From the NCBI GenBank assembly GCA_947084935.1, contig CAMTUH010000010.1, positions 1 to 64,000 on the forward strand: a stretch of 64,000 nucleotides of DNA, given 5' to 3'. Numbering within the stretch: the stretch's first letter is position 1; each line of letters begins with the position of its first letter. The DNA comes from CAMTUH01 sp947084935 (GTDB taxonomy: Bacteria > Pseudomonadota > Gammaproteobacteria > Coxiellales > Coxiellaceae). Positions 43,568-51,488 of this stretch are shown piece by piece. A program made the position numbers and the translations under genes. The notes beneath the pieces are model-generated. The model was not told where the DNA came from, did no database searches, and was given only the letters and a program-made list of their open reading frames with translations.

Positions 43568-44113
43568 ATGTTTATGAATCGTTATATAAAAACTCTGATT
43601 TTACTAAGCGCTGTATTGGCGTTGAGCGCGTGTGCGCCGAAAGTCCACTATAAGCCAGCACCGAATCCAACCTTAGCTGAAATTCGCGACACGTATATTC
43701 AAGAATTGCGTGACAGCGGGGTTCAAGTCATTCAGCTGGGCGAAACCCTGCGTTTTGTGGTGCCGAGTGATGGCGTGTTTAATCCGGGCTCGGCGAACCT
43801 CATCGATAATTTCCGGCCTACGCTGAAAATGCTGGCGCACTTGATGCGAACCTACGATAAAGTCAACGTGAAAGTGGCGGCGTATACCGATAATTCTGAA
43901 ACCATTAATCACCAACAGGCATTAACGACGCGACAGGCACAAGTCATTGCAAGTTACTTGTGGGCGCATGGCGTTGACGCCCGATTGGAATACGCCGTTG
44001 GCTACAACCGAAAAAATCCGGTGGATTCGAACGGGAGTGATGGTGGGCGTCATAACAATCGACGTGTTGAAATCAGTTTTCGATTTTATCCGAAACAACT
44101 GGGTTATGTGTGA
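43568..44113 (+). CDS. icmN: Dot/Icm outer-membrane lipoprotein IcmN/DotK
   Basis: 181 residues with a lipoprotein signal ending LSAC and an OmpA-like peptidoglycan-binding domain (about 60-175: SANLIDNFRPTLKMLAHLM, ... NRRVEISFR). DotK is a peripheral subunit of the outer-membrane complex. The stop overlaps the icmL.1 start by four bases. Confidence 0.92.
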   Translation: MFMNRYIKTLILLSAVLALSACAPKVHYKPAPNPTLAEIRDTYIQELRDSGVQVIQLGETLRFVVPSDGVFNPGSANLIDNFRPTLKMLAHLMRTYDKVNVKVAAYTDNSETINHQQALTTRQAQVIASYLWAHGVDARLEYAVGYNRKNPVDSNGSDGGRHNNRRVEISFRFYPKQLGYV

Positions 44114-44742
44114 CAGTGATGAACGTTGATATTGAACAAGGTGCAATGCAAAAAAACAATTACTACCGCGATAATTATCGTCGCGTGATGTTCTTTTTGC
44201 TAATCTTAATCGCGATTGCGTTGGGATTGTCGGGTGTACTGGCTTATCAGATTCTGACAACCTCGCAACCCAAATATTTCGCCAGCACCACTACGGGTCG
44301 CGTTATTCCGTTGCAGTCGTTGAGCATGCCGGTCGTAACGAATTCGTATTTGTTGCAATGGGCCGAGTTGGCCGCTCGATCGTGCTACAACTTGGATTTT
44401 CTTAATTATCCGAAGCAGCTCGATCAAGCGGTTTCATATTTTACGCCCGACGGTTGGCAGTCGTTTACGAGCGCCATGAAGTCAGCCGGGGTCATTGATT
44501 CGTTGAAAGAGAATAAGCTGTTTATGGCGGCCGTCGTCGATGGCCCGCCGGTTATTTTAGGGCAAGAAGTGATTCGTGGACGATACGCGTGGCGTGTGCA
44601 GTTGCCGCTGTTGGTGACGTACACCAGTGCCAATGAACAACGCAAATCGCATTTTATTATCACGATGGATATCGTGCGCGTGCCCGTCATCGATGCAGTT
44701 AAAAGCATACAAATTAATAATTTTAGCGCGGCTAGAGAGTGA
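44110..44742 (+). CDS. icmL: Dot/Icm inner-membrane protein IcmL/DotI-like, copy 1
   Basis: 210 residues; GTG 44110 or ATG 44119 may be the start. One membrane segment (about 28-52) follows the signature YYRDNYRRV, then a VirB8-like periplasmic domain. In Legionella DotI partners the truncated DotJ (IcmM, 94 residues). Here a second full-length DotI-like gene lies immediately downstream and no icmM is seen, so one copy probably takes the DotJ role. Confidence 0.9.
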   Translation: MTVMNVDIEQGAMQKNNYYRDNYRRVMFFLLILIAIALGLSGVLAYQILTTSQPKYFASTTTGRVIPLQSLSMPVVTNSYLLQWAELAARSCYNLDFLNYPKQLDQAVSYFTPDGWQSFTSAMKSAGVIDSLKENKLFMAAVVDGPPVILGQEVIRGRYAWRVQLPLLVTYTSANEQRKSHFIITMDIVRVPVIDAVKSIQINNFSAARE

Positions 44743-44743
44743 T

Positions 44744-45418
44744 ATGGCAAAACCCAATGAAGGACTAAAATTAATTATCCTACGAAACGCGTTTTATCGT
44801 GATAATTACCGGCGCGCACTCATTGCTGCGCTGTTGGTTTTTGTATTTAATTGCGTTTTGGTGGGCTTGATTTTTTATCAGTGGGAAAATCCCCCGCCGC
44901 CGGAATATTTTGCGACAACGGCGGACGGAAGAATTATTATGCTGCATCCGTTAAGCGATCCGGTGTTGCCCGATGACTTCGTTTTGCAGTGGGCCACGAA
45001 TTCCGTTCATAAAGCTTTTAGCTTGGACTACGTGCATTGGCGTGAACAGTTGCAAGACGCTTCTAATAATTTTACACCGGATGGTTGGAAGTGGTTTTTA
45101 AACAGTTTAAAGAGCACGAATAATTTAAAAACTTTAACCGATTTAAAAATGGTTTCGGATGCAACCGTAACCGGATCTCCTCAGGTTCAGGAAAAAGCGG
45201 TTATTGACGGCCATTTTGCCTGGAAGATAACGATGCCAATTTTAGTCGCGTACACGAGTGAAGGGCACAACATCAACATGCCCATGAACGTGACGTTGAT
45301 TGTTATTCGTATGCCGGTGCAAGATTATCCGCAACGAATTGCCATCAATAATTTTTTGGCGCAAACGATTAGTACGAATGCGTTGGGTGATCAATTGTCG
45401 GGTAATCCGAATGAGTAG
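44744..45418 (+). CDS. icmL: Dot/Icm inner-membrane protein IcmL/DotI-like, copy 2
   Basis: 224 residues from ATG 44744, one base after the previous stop; the longer upstream frame only overlaps copy 1. It shares the layout FYRDNYRRA, one membrane segment (about 24-46) and a VirB8-like periplasmic domain (ATTADGRIIMLHPL, FTPDGWKWFL, PILVAYTSEG). The clear similarity to copy 1 indicates tandem duplication. Confidence 0.9.
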   Translation: MAKPNEGLKLIILRNAFYRDNYRRALIAALLVFVFNCVLVGLIFYQWENPPPPEYFATTADGRIIMLHPLSDPVLPDDFVLQWATNSVHKAFSLDYVHWREQLQDASNNFTPDGWKWFLNSLKSTNNLKTLTDLKMVSDATVTGSPQVQEKAVIDGHFAWKITMPILVAYTSEGHNINMPMNVTLIVIRMPVQDYPQRIAINNFLAQTISTNALGDQLSGNPNE

Positions 45419-45434
45419 GGTAGGGTTGAATAAT

Positions 45435-46424
45435 ATGAAAATACGAAAAATAGTCATGTGCATCGTTTTTATTAGTTTGAGCGCGAGCGGTGCGTCGATA
45501 TTTGCCGATACTGGCTATGGCATTCAAACCAACAATCAACAAACCTCGATCAATGCATTACTGCAAAAAGCGCAAACGAATGTTGCGCAAAATACGAGTC
45601 AAACTAATAATTCTAATTCAGCAAATTCGCAAAGTGCATCGAATTCAAACCCGAGCACCGGGCTTGGTGATGATGCTTTTGCAAACACGGTACGCAACAT
45701 GATGCCGTTGTCGCCCGACCAAATTCGCACCTTGCGTTATTTATTCGATCAAAGTCAACGAGCGGCTTCAACGGATCCGGGAGTGCCGCCGAAACCGACG
45801 TCGACGTCGGTGATCGTTAATTTATCGCCAGGAGCAACGCCGCCCGTCATTCGTTTGTCGGCGGGATTTGTGACTTCCTTGGTTTTTGTGGATTCCACGG
45901 GAGCGCCATGGCCGATTCAAGCGTACGATTTGGGTGATCCGCAAACGTTTAACGTCGAATGGGATAAAGTTGGCAACACGTTATTGGTGCAGGCGCTTCG
46001 ACGGTACACGTCCGGTAATTTGGCGGTGATCTTAAAAGGATTGGATACGCCTGTCATGGTGACGTTATTGCCCGGACAAGATGCCGTGGATTACCGCGTG
46101 GATTTACGTGTTCCCGGTGTTGGGCCTAACGCGAATCCCGTTTTGGATGGGCTTCCCAATACCGAAAGCCCGGAATTACTCAATGTGTTAAATGGGATAC
46201 CGCCGCAAGGCAGTCAACAAGTCACCGTGACCGGTGGAGATTGCGATGCGTGGGTATTAAACGGAAATCTCTTTTTGCGAACGCGTCTTACGGTTTTATC
46301 GCCGGCCTGGATTTCGACGATGAGCAGCGCGGACGGCACCAACGCATACGAATTGCAAACGACGCCGGTTATACTCGCGTCGCAACGCGGCAAATTAGTT
46401 AAATTGACGATTGAAGGGTTGTAA
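45435..46424 (+). CDS. icmK: Dot/Icm core protein IcmK/DotH
   Basis: 329 residues from ATG 45435 with a signal peptide (to about residue 24, SASGASIFAD); ATG 45411 is the alternative, overlapping icmL copy 2. After an Asn/Ser-rich linker (NTSQTNNSNSANSQ) the VirB9-like domain (about 95-320) includes LSPDQIRTLRYLFD and YDLGDPQTFNVEW. DotH forms the outer-membrane pore region with DotC and DotD. Confidence 0.93.
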   Translation: MKIRKIVMCIVFISLSASGASIFADTGYGIQTNNQQTSINALLQKAQTNVAQNTSQTNNSNSANSQSASNSNPSTGLGDDAFANTVRNMMPLSPDQIRTLRYLFDQSQRAASTDPGVPPKPTSTSVIVNLSPGATPPVIRLSAGFVTSLVFVDSTGAPWPIQAYDLGDPQTFNVEWDKVGNTLLVQALRRYTSGNLAVILKGLDTPVMVTLLPGQDAVDYRVDLRVPGVGPNANPVLDGLPNTESPELLNVLNGIPPQGSQQVTVTGGDCDAWVLNGNLFLRTRLTVLSPAWISTMSSADGTNAYELQTTPVILASQRGKLVKLTIEGL

Positions 46425-46426
46425 TT

Positions 46427-49075
46427 ATGATAGAGCATCCGAAAAATTTTTTACAGAACGCTAAATTTCGTGTCATAGCCGCCATTGTTGCGTTAGTGGT
46501 AGTAGTCGTTGTTGTGATCGCGGTGTGGCATCGCCACGAAGTGAACAGCGCGTTTAAGAGTTCGTCTTCCGTCGCCGCGAGTCCGGCTATTCAATCGCTG
46601 CCGGGTGCGGGAAATCCGACGAACGCCTACGTGCAAACACAAAATATTCAAAATGCAGAACAAGCACAACAAGCGCGAAAAGACGCGACGAGTTTCGTTC
46701 CAACGATGACGCGCCAAGGTTTTGTGGGGTCACCTGAGTCGTTTGAACAAGATAATTCAATACCCGATGCGGTGCAGAAAAAATTGCAGTGCCCGATTAA
46801 GAAAGTAGTTTATATGTATAAACCCAATCCCGCGAGTTGCACGGTGGACAACTTAAGATTGGCGAGAAGTGCGGGTGTTACGGCCGAAGAATTGCTGTGC
46901 CAATCGTGTTCGTGTCCGGCTTTGCGCGTAGCGGGATATACGGTGGGTGAACTCAAAGACGTCGGTTATTCCGCGACGGATTTACGCCAATGCGGTTATT
47001 CTTTGTCGGAATTAAAAGCATCTGGGTTTTCCGCAGCCGATTTAAAGGCAGCAGGATTCACCGCGCAACAGTTACACGACGCGGGATTTTCTGCAGGAGA
47101 ACTAGCGGCCGCTGGATTTACTCCCGATCAAATTCGAGCGGGGGGATATTCACAAGCCGAGTTGCAAGCCGCCGGTGTTCGATCCGTCAGTACCGATTGC
47201 AGCGTGGATGCGCTTAAGAAAGCGCGCGCCAACGGCGTGACAGCTGCGGAGTTGAAACAGGAAGGTTGTGGCTTAGCGGCGTTAAAAACTGCGGGTTACA
47301 GCGCAGCCGAGTTGAAATCGGCGGGCTTTACGGCAGCGGAATTAAAATCCGCTGGATTCAGTGCAAAAGATTTGAAAGCCGCGGGTTTCAGCGCGAGCGA
47401 TCTTGCCAATGCAGGATTCAGCATAGCGGATTTGAAAGCAGCCGGATATTCACCGGAAGAAATCAGAGCCGCTCAGTTAGCTTCAAAAGTGTGTAACGTG
47501 GGGGGGCTTAAAAAGGCCCGCGCGGCGGGCGTTTCCGCAACCGAATTAAAAGAAAAAGGTTGTGGTTTGGCAGCGTTAAAAGCAGCGGGTTATACCGCGG
47601 CTGAGTTAAAGAACGCGGGTTTTTCCGCAGCGGATTTAAAGGCGGCAGGATTCACTGCGCAGGATTTGAAAGACGCGGGATTTTCAGCATCGCAATTAAA
47701 AGCGGCTGGATTCAGTGCGCAAGATCTGAAAAATGCGGGCTACAGTGCAAGCGATCTTGCGAATGCAGGATTCAGTGCGGCGGATTTGAAAAACGCGGGG
47801 TTCAGTGCGAAAGACCTCAAGGAGGCCGGATTCAGTGCGGACGCATTGAAAGACGCTGGATTTAGCGCTAAAGACTTAAAAGACGCGGGCTTTTCTGCAT
47901 CGCAATTAAAGGCAGCTGGATTCAGTGCCGGCGATTTAAAATCTGCAGGATTTTCGGCGGCGCAATTGAAGTCCGCGGGATATTCGGCGCAGCAATTACA
48001 CGACGCAGGGTTCAGTGCCGCGGATTTAAAAACAGCAGGATTCACGGCGGATCAATTGCGAAACGCCGGTTACACCAAGGGTGATTTGCTGCGGGCGGGA
48101 TATACGCCGAAAGAAGCGGGTTACAATCCTGCGCCGCCGGCGCAAGCAGCACAAACCGTGCAACCGACGTTGTCTGTCAATAATTTGGAAAATACGCAGC
48201 CTAATAACGCGAACTCGGATGCAAGCGCCGCTATGCCATCGATCAACAGTAATTCGGCGGCACAACGGTTGCAGGAAATTCAGCGGCTGCAACAGGAGCA
48301 ACTCAACGCGCAACAACGTCGAGACATGATGCAACAAATGCAAGGACAAATGAGCATGCAGGCGCAAAAACTCATGGCGGAATGGAGTAACAACAACGCG
48401 CAAGCGTATGAGGTTGCCGTGCAGCAACCCGAACAAAATACACTGGGAGGTAGTACGACCAATGCGGCTCAATCGGCGGCTGTTGCAAAAGCCACCGGAC
48501 CGACGATTAAAGCGGGAACCGTTTTATTTGCGGTGCTGGATACCTCGGTAAACAGCGATGAGAAAAGTCCGATTCTCGCTACGATCGTGACGGGAAACCT
48601 CAAGGGGGCGAAACTCATTGGAAATTTCGATCGGGTCGATAAAAAAGTATTGATGCGATTTAACTTGATGAACGTACCGGATTTCGATCATTCGTTGGGC
48701 GTCAATGCGGTCGCGATCGATCCTAATACGGCACGAACGGCAATCTCCGGCTACGTGAATAATCATTATTTATTGCGTTATGGAACTTTGTTTGCCTCGG
48801 CATTTTTGTCGGGACTTTCGCAAGGGATTATTCAATCGGGCGCCACGCAGGATTGCTTTTTAGGTTTCTGTCACACCACGTATCAGAAACTCTCGCCAGG
48901 ACAATACGTAGCGATTGGTATGGGCAACGTCGGTCAGCAGTATGCCACTACCATGGGACAAAATTTCAATGTTCCACCGACGATTAAAGTTTCCGGCGGA
49001 ACGGGCATCGGCTTGTTATTCATGACCGATGTCACTTTACCGGAACCCATACCAACGAAAAATTTAAATTCATAA
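46427..49075 (+). CDS. icmE: Dot/Icm core protein IcmE/DotG
   Basis: 882-residue channel protein. One N-terminal membrane segment (about 14-34), then a decapeptide repeat domain (about 137-565), a Gln-rich linker and a C-terminal VirB10/TrbI-like domain (about 690-882: GTVLFAVLDTSVNSDEKSPILA, GIGLLFMTDVTLPEP). Legionella DotG is about 1048 residues with a similar repeat domain. DotG spans both membranes. Confidence 0.95.
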   Translation: MIEHPKNFLQNAKFRVIAAIVALVVVVVVVIAVWHRHEVNSAFKSSSSVAASPAIQSLPGAGNPTNAYVQTQNIQNAEQAQQARKDATSFVPTMTRQGFVGSPESFEQDNSIPDAVQKKLQCPIKKVVYMYKPNPASCTVDNLRLARSAGVTAEELLCQSCSCPALRVAGYTVGELKDVGYSATDLRQCGYSLSELKASGFSAADLKAAGFTAQQLHDAGFSAGELAAAGFTPDQIRAGGYSQAELQAAGVRSVSTDCSVDALKKARANGVTAAELKQEGCGLAALKTAGYSAAELKSAGFTAAELKSAGFSAKDLKAAGFSASDLANAGFSIADLKAAGYSPEEIRAAQLASKVCNVGGLKKARAAGVSATELKEKGCGLAALKAAGYTAAELKNAGFSAADLKAAGFTAQDLKDAGFSASQLKAAGFSAQDLKNAGYSASDLANAGFSAADLKNAGFSAKDLKEAGFSADALKDAGFSAKDLKDAGFSASQLKAAGFSAGDLKSAGFSAAQLKSAGYSAQQLHDAGFSAADLKTAGFTADQLRNAGYTKGDLLRAGYTPKEAGYNPAPPAQAAQTVQPTLSVNNLENTQPNNANSDASAAMPSINSNSAAQRLQEIQRLQQEQLNAQQRRDMMQQMQGQMSMQAQKLMAEWSNNNAQAYEVAVQQPEQNTLGGSTTNAAQSAAVAKATGPTIKAGTVLFAVLDTSVNSDEKSPILATIVTGNLKGAKLIGNFDRVDKKVLMRFNLMNVPDFDHSLGVNAVAIDPNTARTAISGYVNNHYLLRYGTLFASAFLSGLSQGIIQSGATQDCFLGFCHTTYQKLSPGQYVAIGMGNVGQQYATTMGQNFNVPPTIKVSGGTGIGLLFMTDVTLPEPIPTKNLNS
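46850..48120 (+). repeat. icmE: Decapeptide (30-bp) repeat array inside dotG
   Basis: Tandem ten-residue units of the type AGFSAADLKA. I count about 32 in three blocks (roughly 8, 6 and 18). Each block starts with a related cap containing Cys and a GV...EL segment (CTVDNLRLARSAGV, CSVDALKKARANGV, CNVGGLKKARAAGV). The pentapeptide-like period suggests a solenoid. The copies differ at the DNA level, so it is not a fresh VNTR. Confidence 0.85.
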
Positions 49076-49093
49076 TTAAAGGGGCAGTTATCC

Positions 49094-49813
49094 ATGAATA
49101 CGAAAGATAAAAAAATATCGGGTGATGAAGAATATCAGTACCCAAACGAAGAATACGTGACTGAAACCACACCGCCGGAGGAGCAGCCAGTGCACGACAA
49201 GCAGCCGAACTTTTTTATTCGGTTGATGCAAAACAATAAACGCGTGACCGTTGTGATTGTGCTTATTTTTGTTGCGCTGATCGGGTTTAAATTATTCGGT
49301 TCGCGTAAACCGACGATGTCGATCAAACCGGCTGCTCAACCCCTTGTTCCTCAACCCACGATGGTTCAGCCGAGCCCTGAATTCGTGAATCAATTGAGTA
49401 GCTTGAAACAAGACGAGCAAAGCAACCAGTCGAGTCTTGGTCAATTGCAGGGTCAAATTCAAGATCTGCGTAATCAACTGGGTCAGACAACCACGCAGCA
49501 GGCGCAAGTCAGTCAAGCCATGATGGCCATGGTGCAACAAATAAAACAATTGGAGCAAGACGTGCAAGCGGTGACGGCTAAACACGGCGCGGCGCCAAAG
49601 AAAGTGAGACCAACTCCGCCGCCGATGGTGTTTCATCTGCGCGCCATCGTACCGGGGCGGGCGTGGATTATCAGTAACGACGGTTTGTCGGAATCGGTTT
49701 CCGAAGGTGATACCGTTCCACAATACGGTACGGTGCAGGTGGTGGATGCCAATCGCGGTATGGTGTTGACGAGTTCAGGCAAGGTGATTGGCTACGGGCC
49801 GAACGATCGATAA
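49094..49813 (+). CDS. icmG: Dot/Icm inner-membrane protein IcmG/DotF
   Basis: 239 residues: an acidic cytoplasmic N-terminus (to about 50), one membrane segment (about 52-70), a Gln-rich coiled coil (about 95-160) and a conserved C-terminal domain (FHLRAIVPGRAWIISNDG). DotF is attached to the core and has been linked to effector contact. AAAGGGG precedes ATG 49094. Confidence 0.92.
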   Translation: MNTKDKKISGDEEYQYPNEEYVTETTPPEEQPVHDKQPNFFIRLMQNNKRVTVVIVLIFVALIGFKLFGSRKPTMSIKPAAQPLVPQPTMVQPSPEFVNQLSSLKQDEQSNQSSLGQLQGQIQDLRNQLGQTTTQQAQVSQAMMAMVQQIKQLEQDVQAVTAKHGAAPKKVRPTPPPMVFHLRAIVPGRAWIISNDGLSESVSEGDTVPQYGTVQVVDANRGMVLTSSGKVIGYGPNDR

Positions 49814-49821
49814 GGTGAGTG

Positions 49822-50334
49822 ATGAGTTTTGGAGTTGATCCTAATCTCTTAATGCAAAACTTAGGAACGATTGCGAATATCGTTCAGTCGGTCACCGTTT
49901 TGATGGGGGTAGGGCTCTTCATGATGGGTATTTTCCGCTTGAAACGGTACGGGGAAATGCGAACCTTTATGTCCCATCAAATGACCATCGCCTCACCGTT
50001 ATTGATGATGTTTGGCGGGATTGCATTGCTCTGCCTCCCACTCGTTTTACGTACGGCTTTATTGAATTTTTGGTCGACGAGCAACCCCCTTCATTACGAA
50101 GGACCTTTGTCTTCGTGGGAGCTTTTAATCCCCCCTATTATCGTCTTCGTTCGTTTGATTGGAGTGGGTGCCTTCATTAGGGGTGTCCTTTTGTTTTCCC
50201 GATGTGGGAGCGAGCAGGGGCATCAGGGCATGATGGGCCGAGCCCTACTGCATATTTTGGGGGGTATGTTGTGCGTCCATATTTTGGGAACCGTGCGATT
50301 GTTAAAGGAAATCCTGGGGTTCACTGTTTCTTAA
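49822..50334 (+). CDS. icmC: Dot/Icm inner-membrane protein IcmC/DotE
   Basis: 170 residues from ATG 49822 (AAGGTG upstream; GTG 49819 is the other option) with three or four membrane segments. SVTVLMGVGLFMMGIFRLKRYGEMRTFMS and LHILGGMLCVHI are typical of DotE, related to DotP, DotV and IcmC-type proteins. It ends the icmN-to-icmC transcription unit. Confidence 0.9.
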   Translation: MSFGVDPNLLMQNLGTIANIVQSVTVLMGVGLFMMGIFRLKRYGEMRTFMSHQMTIASPLLMMFGGIALLCLPLVLRTALLNFWSTSNPLHYEGPLSSWELLIPPIIVFVRLIGVGAFIRGVLLFSRCGSEQGHQGMMGRALLHILGGMLCVHILGTVRLLKEILGFTVS

Positions 50335-50347
50335 GATTTTTTTGGAC

Positions 50348-50380
50348 TTTAATATTTCCTTAAGGTTTAAACGTTATATT
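50348..50380 (+). promoter_or_regulatory. icmD: PmrA-type promoter of icmD-icmJ-icmB
   Basis: TTTAATATTTCCTTAA (50348-50363) then 11 bases then TATATT (50375-50380). The leader is about 60 bases. It marks an internal promoter inside the large cluster. Confidence 0.8.
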
Positions 50381-50447
50381 ATGAGAATATTAAACTGATA
50401 ACAATGACAGGGATCGTCAGTCAACTTAACCGTGGAGATTGACGACT

Positions 50448-50840
50448 ATGCGAAAGCTGATTAAACCGTTATTAATCTTAGGCTCTATTTTTGGAGTACT
50501 TTTTGCAGGTGCTGCCCTGGCAAGCGTAACATCGGGAATTCCCTTAACCAGTATTGCCAACAACGTGGATACCTCCGTAAAAGAGCTTTCCACGGTGTTA
50601 ACCGACGTTTCGCTGATTGCGGGGGTTGGTTTTGTGATGGCGTCCTTTTTCAAGTTCCATCAACATAAATTGAATCCCACGCAAGTACCGATCAGCCAAG
50701 GGGTTACCTTGTTATTGATTGGTGCCGGCTTAGTGCTGTTCCCCACGATGATACCGACCGCTAAACGCGCGGTATTCGGTTCCAGCGCGACGATTGCAAA
50801 AGTGGGCGGTGGCCAGATTCACAGTATTATCGGATCTTAA
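50448..50840 (+). CDS. icmD: Dot/Icm inner-membrane protein IcmD/DotP
   Basis: 130 residues from ATG 50448 (GTGGAG upstream; the longer frame from TTG 50439 is not supported). An N-terminal signal-like segment (7-27) and two further membrane segments. FVMASFFKFHQHKLNPTQVPISQGVTLLLIGAGLVLFP is diagnostic of IcmD. Confidence 0.93.
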   Translation: MRKLIKPLLILGSIFGVLFAGAALASVTSGIPLTSIANNVDTSVKELSTVLTDVSLIAGVGFVMASFFKFHQHKLNPTQVPISQGVTLLLIGAGLVLFPTMIPTAKRAVFGSSATIAKVGGGQIHSIIGS

Positions 50841-50861
50841 CGATCCGATTCGATTGCACCG

Positions 50862-51488
50862 ATGGCACTGCACGATCTTACTTTGTCGGCCACGGAGAGC
50901 AATTGGCGATTGTTTATGGTGAGGAAAGCGGATCCCACTTTCCTCACCTTCCAAGAAAAAATACATGCTCGTGATAATTACGTTTGCCAATATTGTGGCT
51001 TTCATGCCAAGAAACACCTTGAGGTCGTCAATCTCAATGGTAATTATCGCGATAATCGTGCGGACAATTTGCGGACGGCCTGCAGCTTTTGCGCGCAGTG
51101 CTTTTTTTTAGAGGCCATTGGGAAAGGTGAATTTGGGAGTGGCACGTTAATCTATCTTCCCGAAATGACACAAGGAAAACTCAACGCGCTGTGCCACGTG
51201 CTGTTTGCAACGATGTTGGGAGGAAGTTCGAACGCCACGCAAGCGCGCACGATTTATCGAAGCTTTAAATTACGCGGACAAGTGATCGAAAAAAAATTGG
51301 GGGAAGGGTTCAGCAATCCGGCTTTACTGGGACGACTGTTGGTGGATTCGCGGGCGGTAAACGTCGAGAAATTAAACGCCGAGTTGGAATCCAAAGTGCG
51401 TTTATTGCCGGACATGACCAGCTTTGCCGTGAATATCGTTGAGTGGATAAAAGATGGGCTTAATGAGCTAACGTTGGATGCTGCATGA
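50862..51488 (+). CDS. icmJ: Dot/Icm coupling-complex protein IcmJ/DotN
   Basis: 208 residues with a zinc-binding HNH-like N-terminal domain (CQYCG about residue 43 and CSFCAQC about residue 75). In Legionella DotN binds the DotL tail. A degraded nuclease fold with no evident catalytic role. It overlaps icmB by four bases. Confidence 0.93.
   Translation: MALHDLTLSATESNWRLFMVRKADPTFLTFQEKIHARDNYVCQYCGFHAKKHLEVVNLNGNYRDNRADNLRTACSFCAQCFFLEAIGKGEFGSGTLIYLPEMTQGKLNALCHVLFATMLGGSSNATQARTIYRSFKLRGQVIEKKLGEGFSNPALLGRLLVDSRAVNVEKLNAELESKVRLLPDMTSFAVNIVEWIKDGLNELTLDAA

Noticed and set aside
46990..48045. Alternative long frames inside dotG
   Set aside because: They arise from the 30-bp periodic codons of the decapeptide array and lack ribosome sites.
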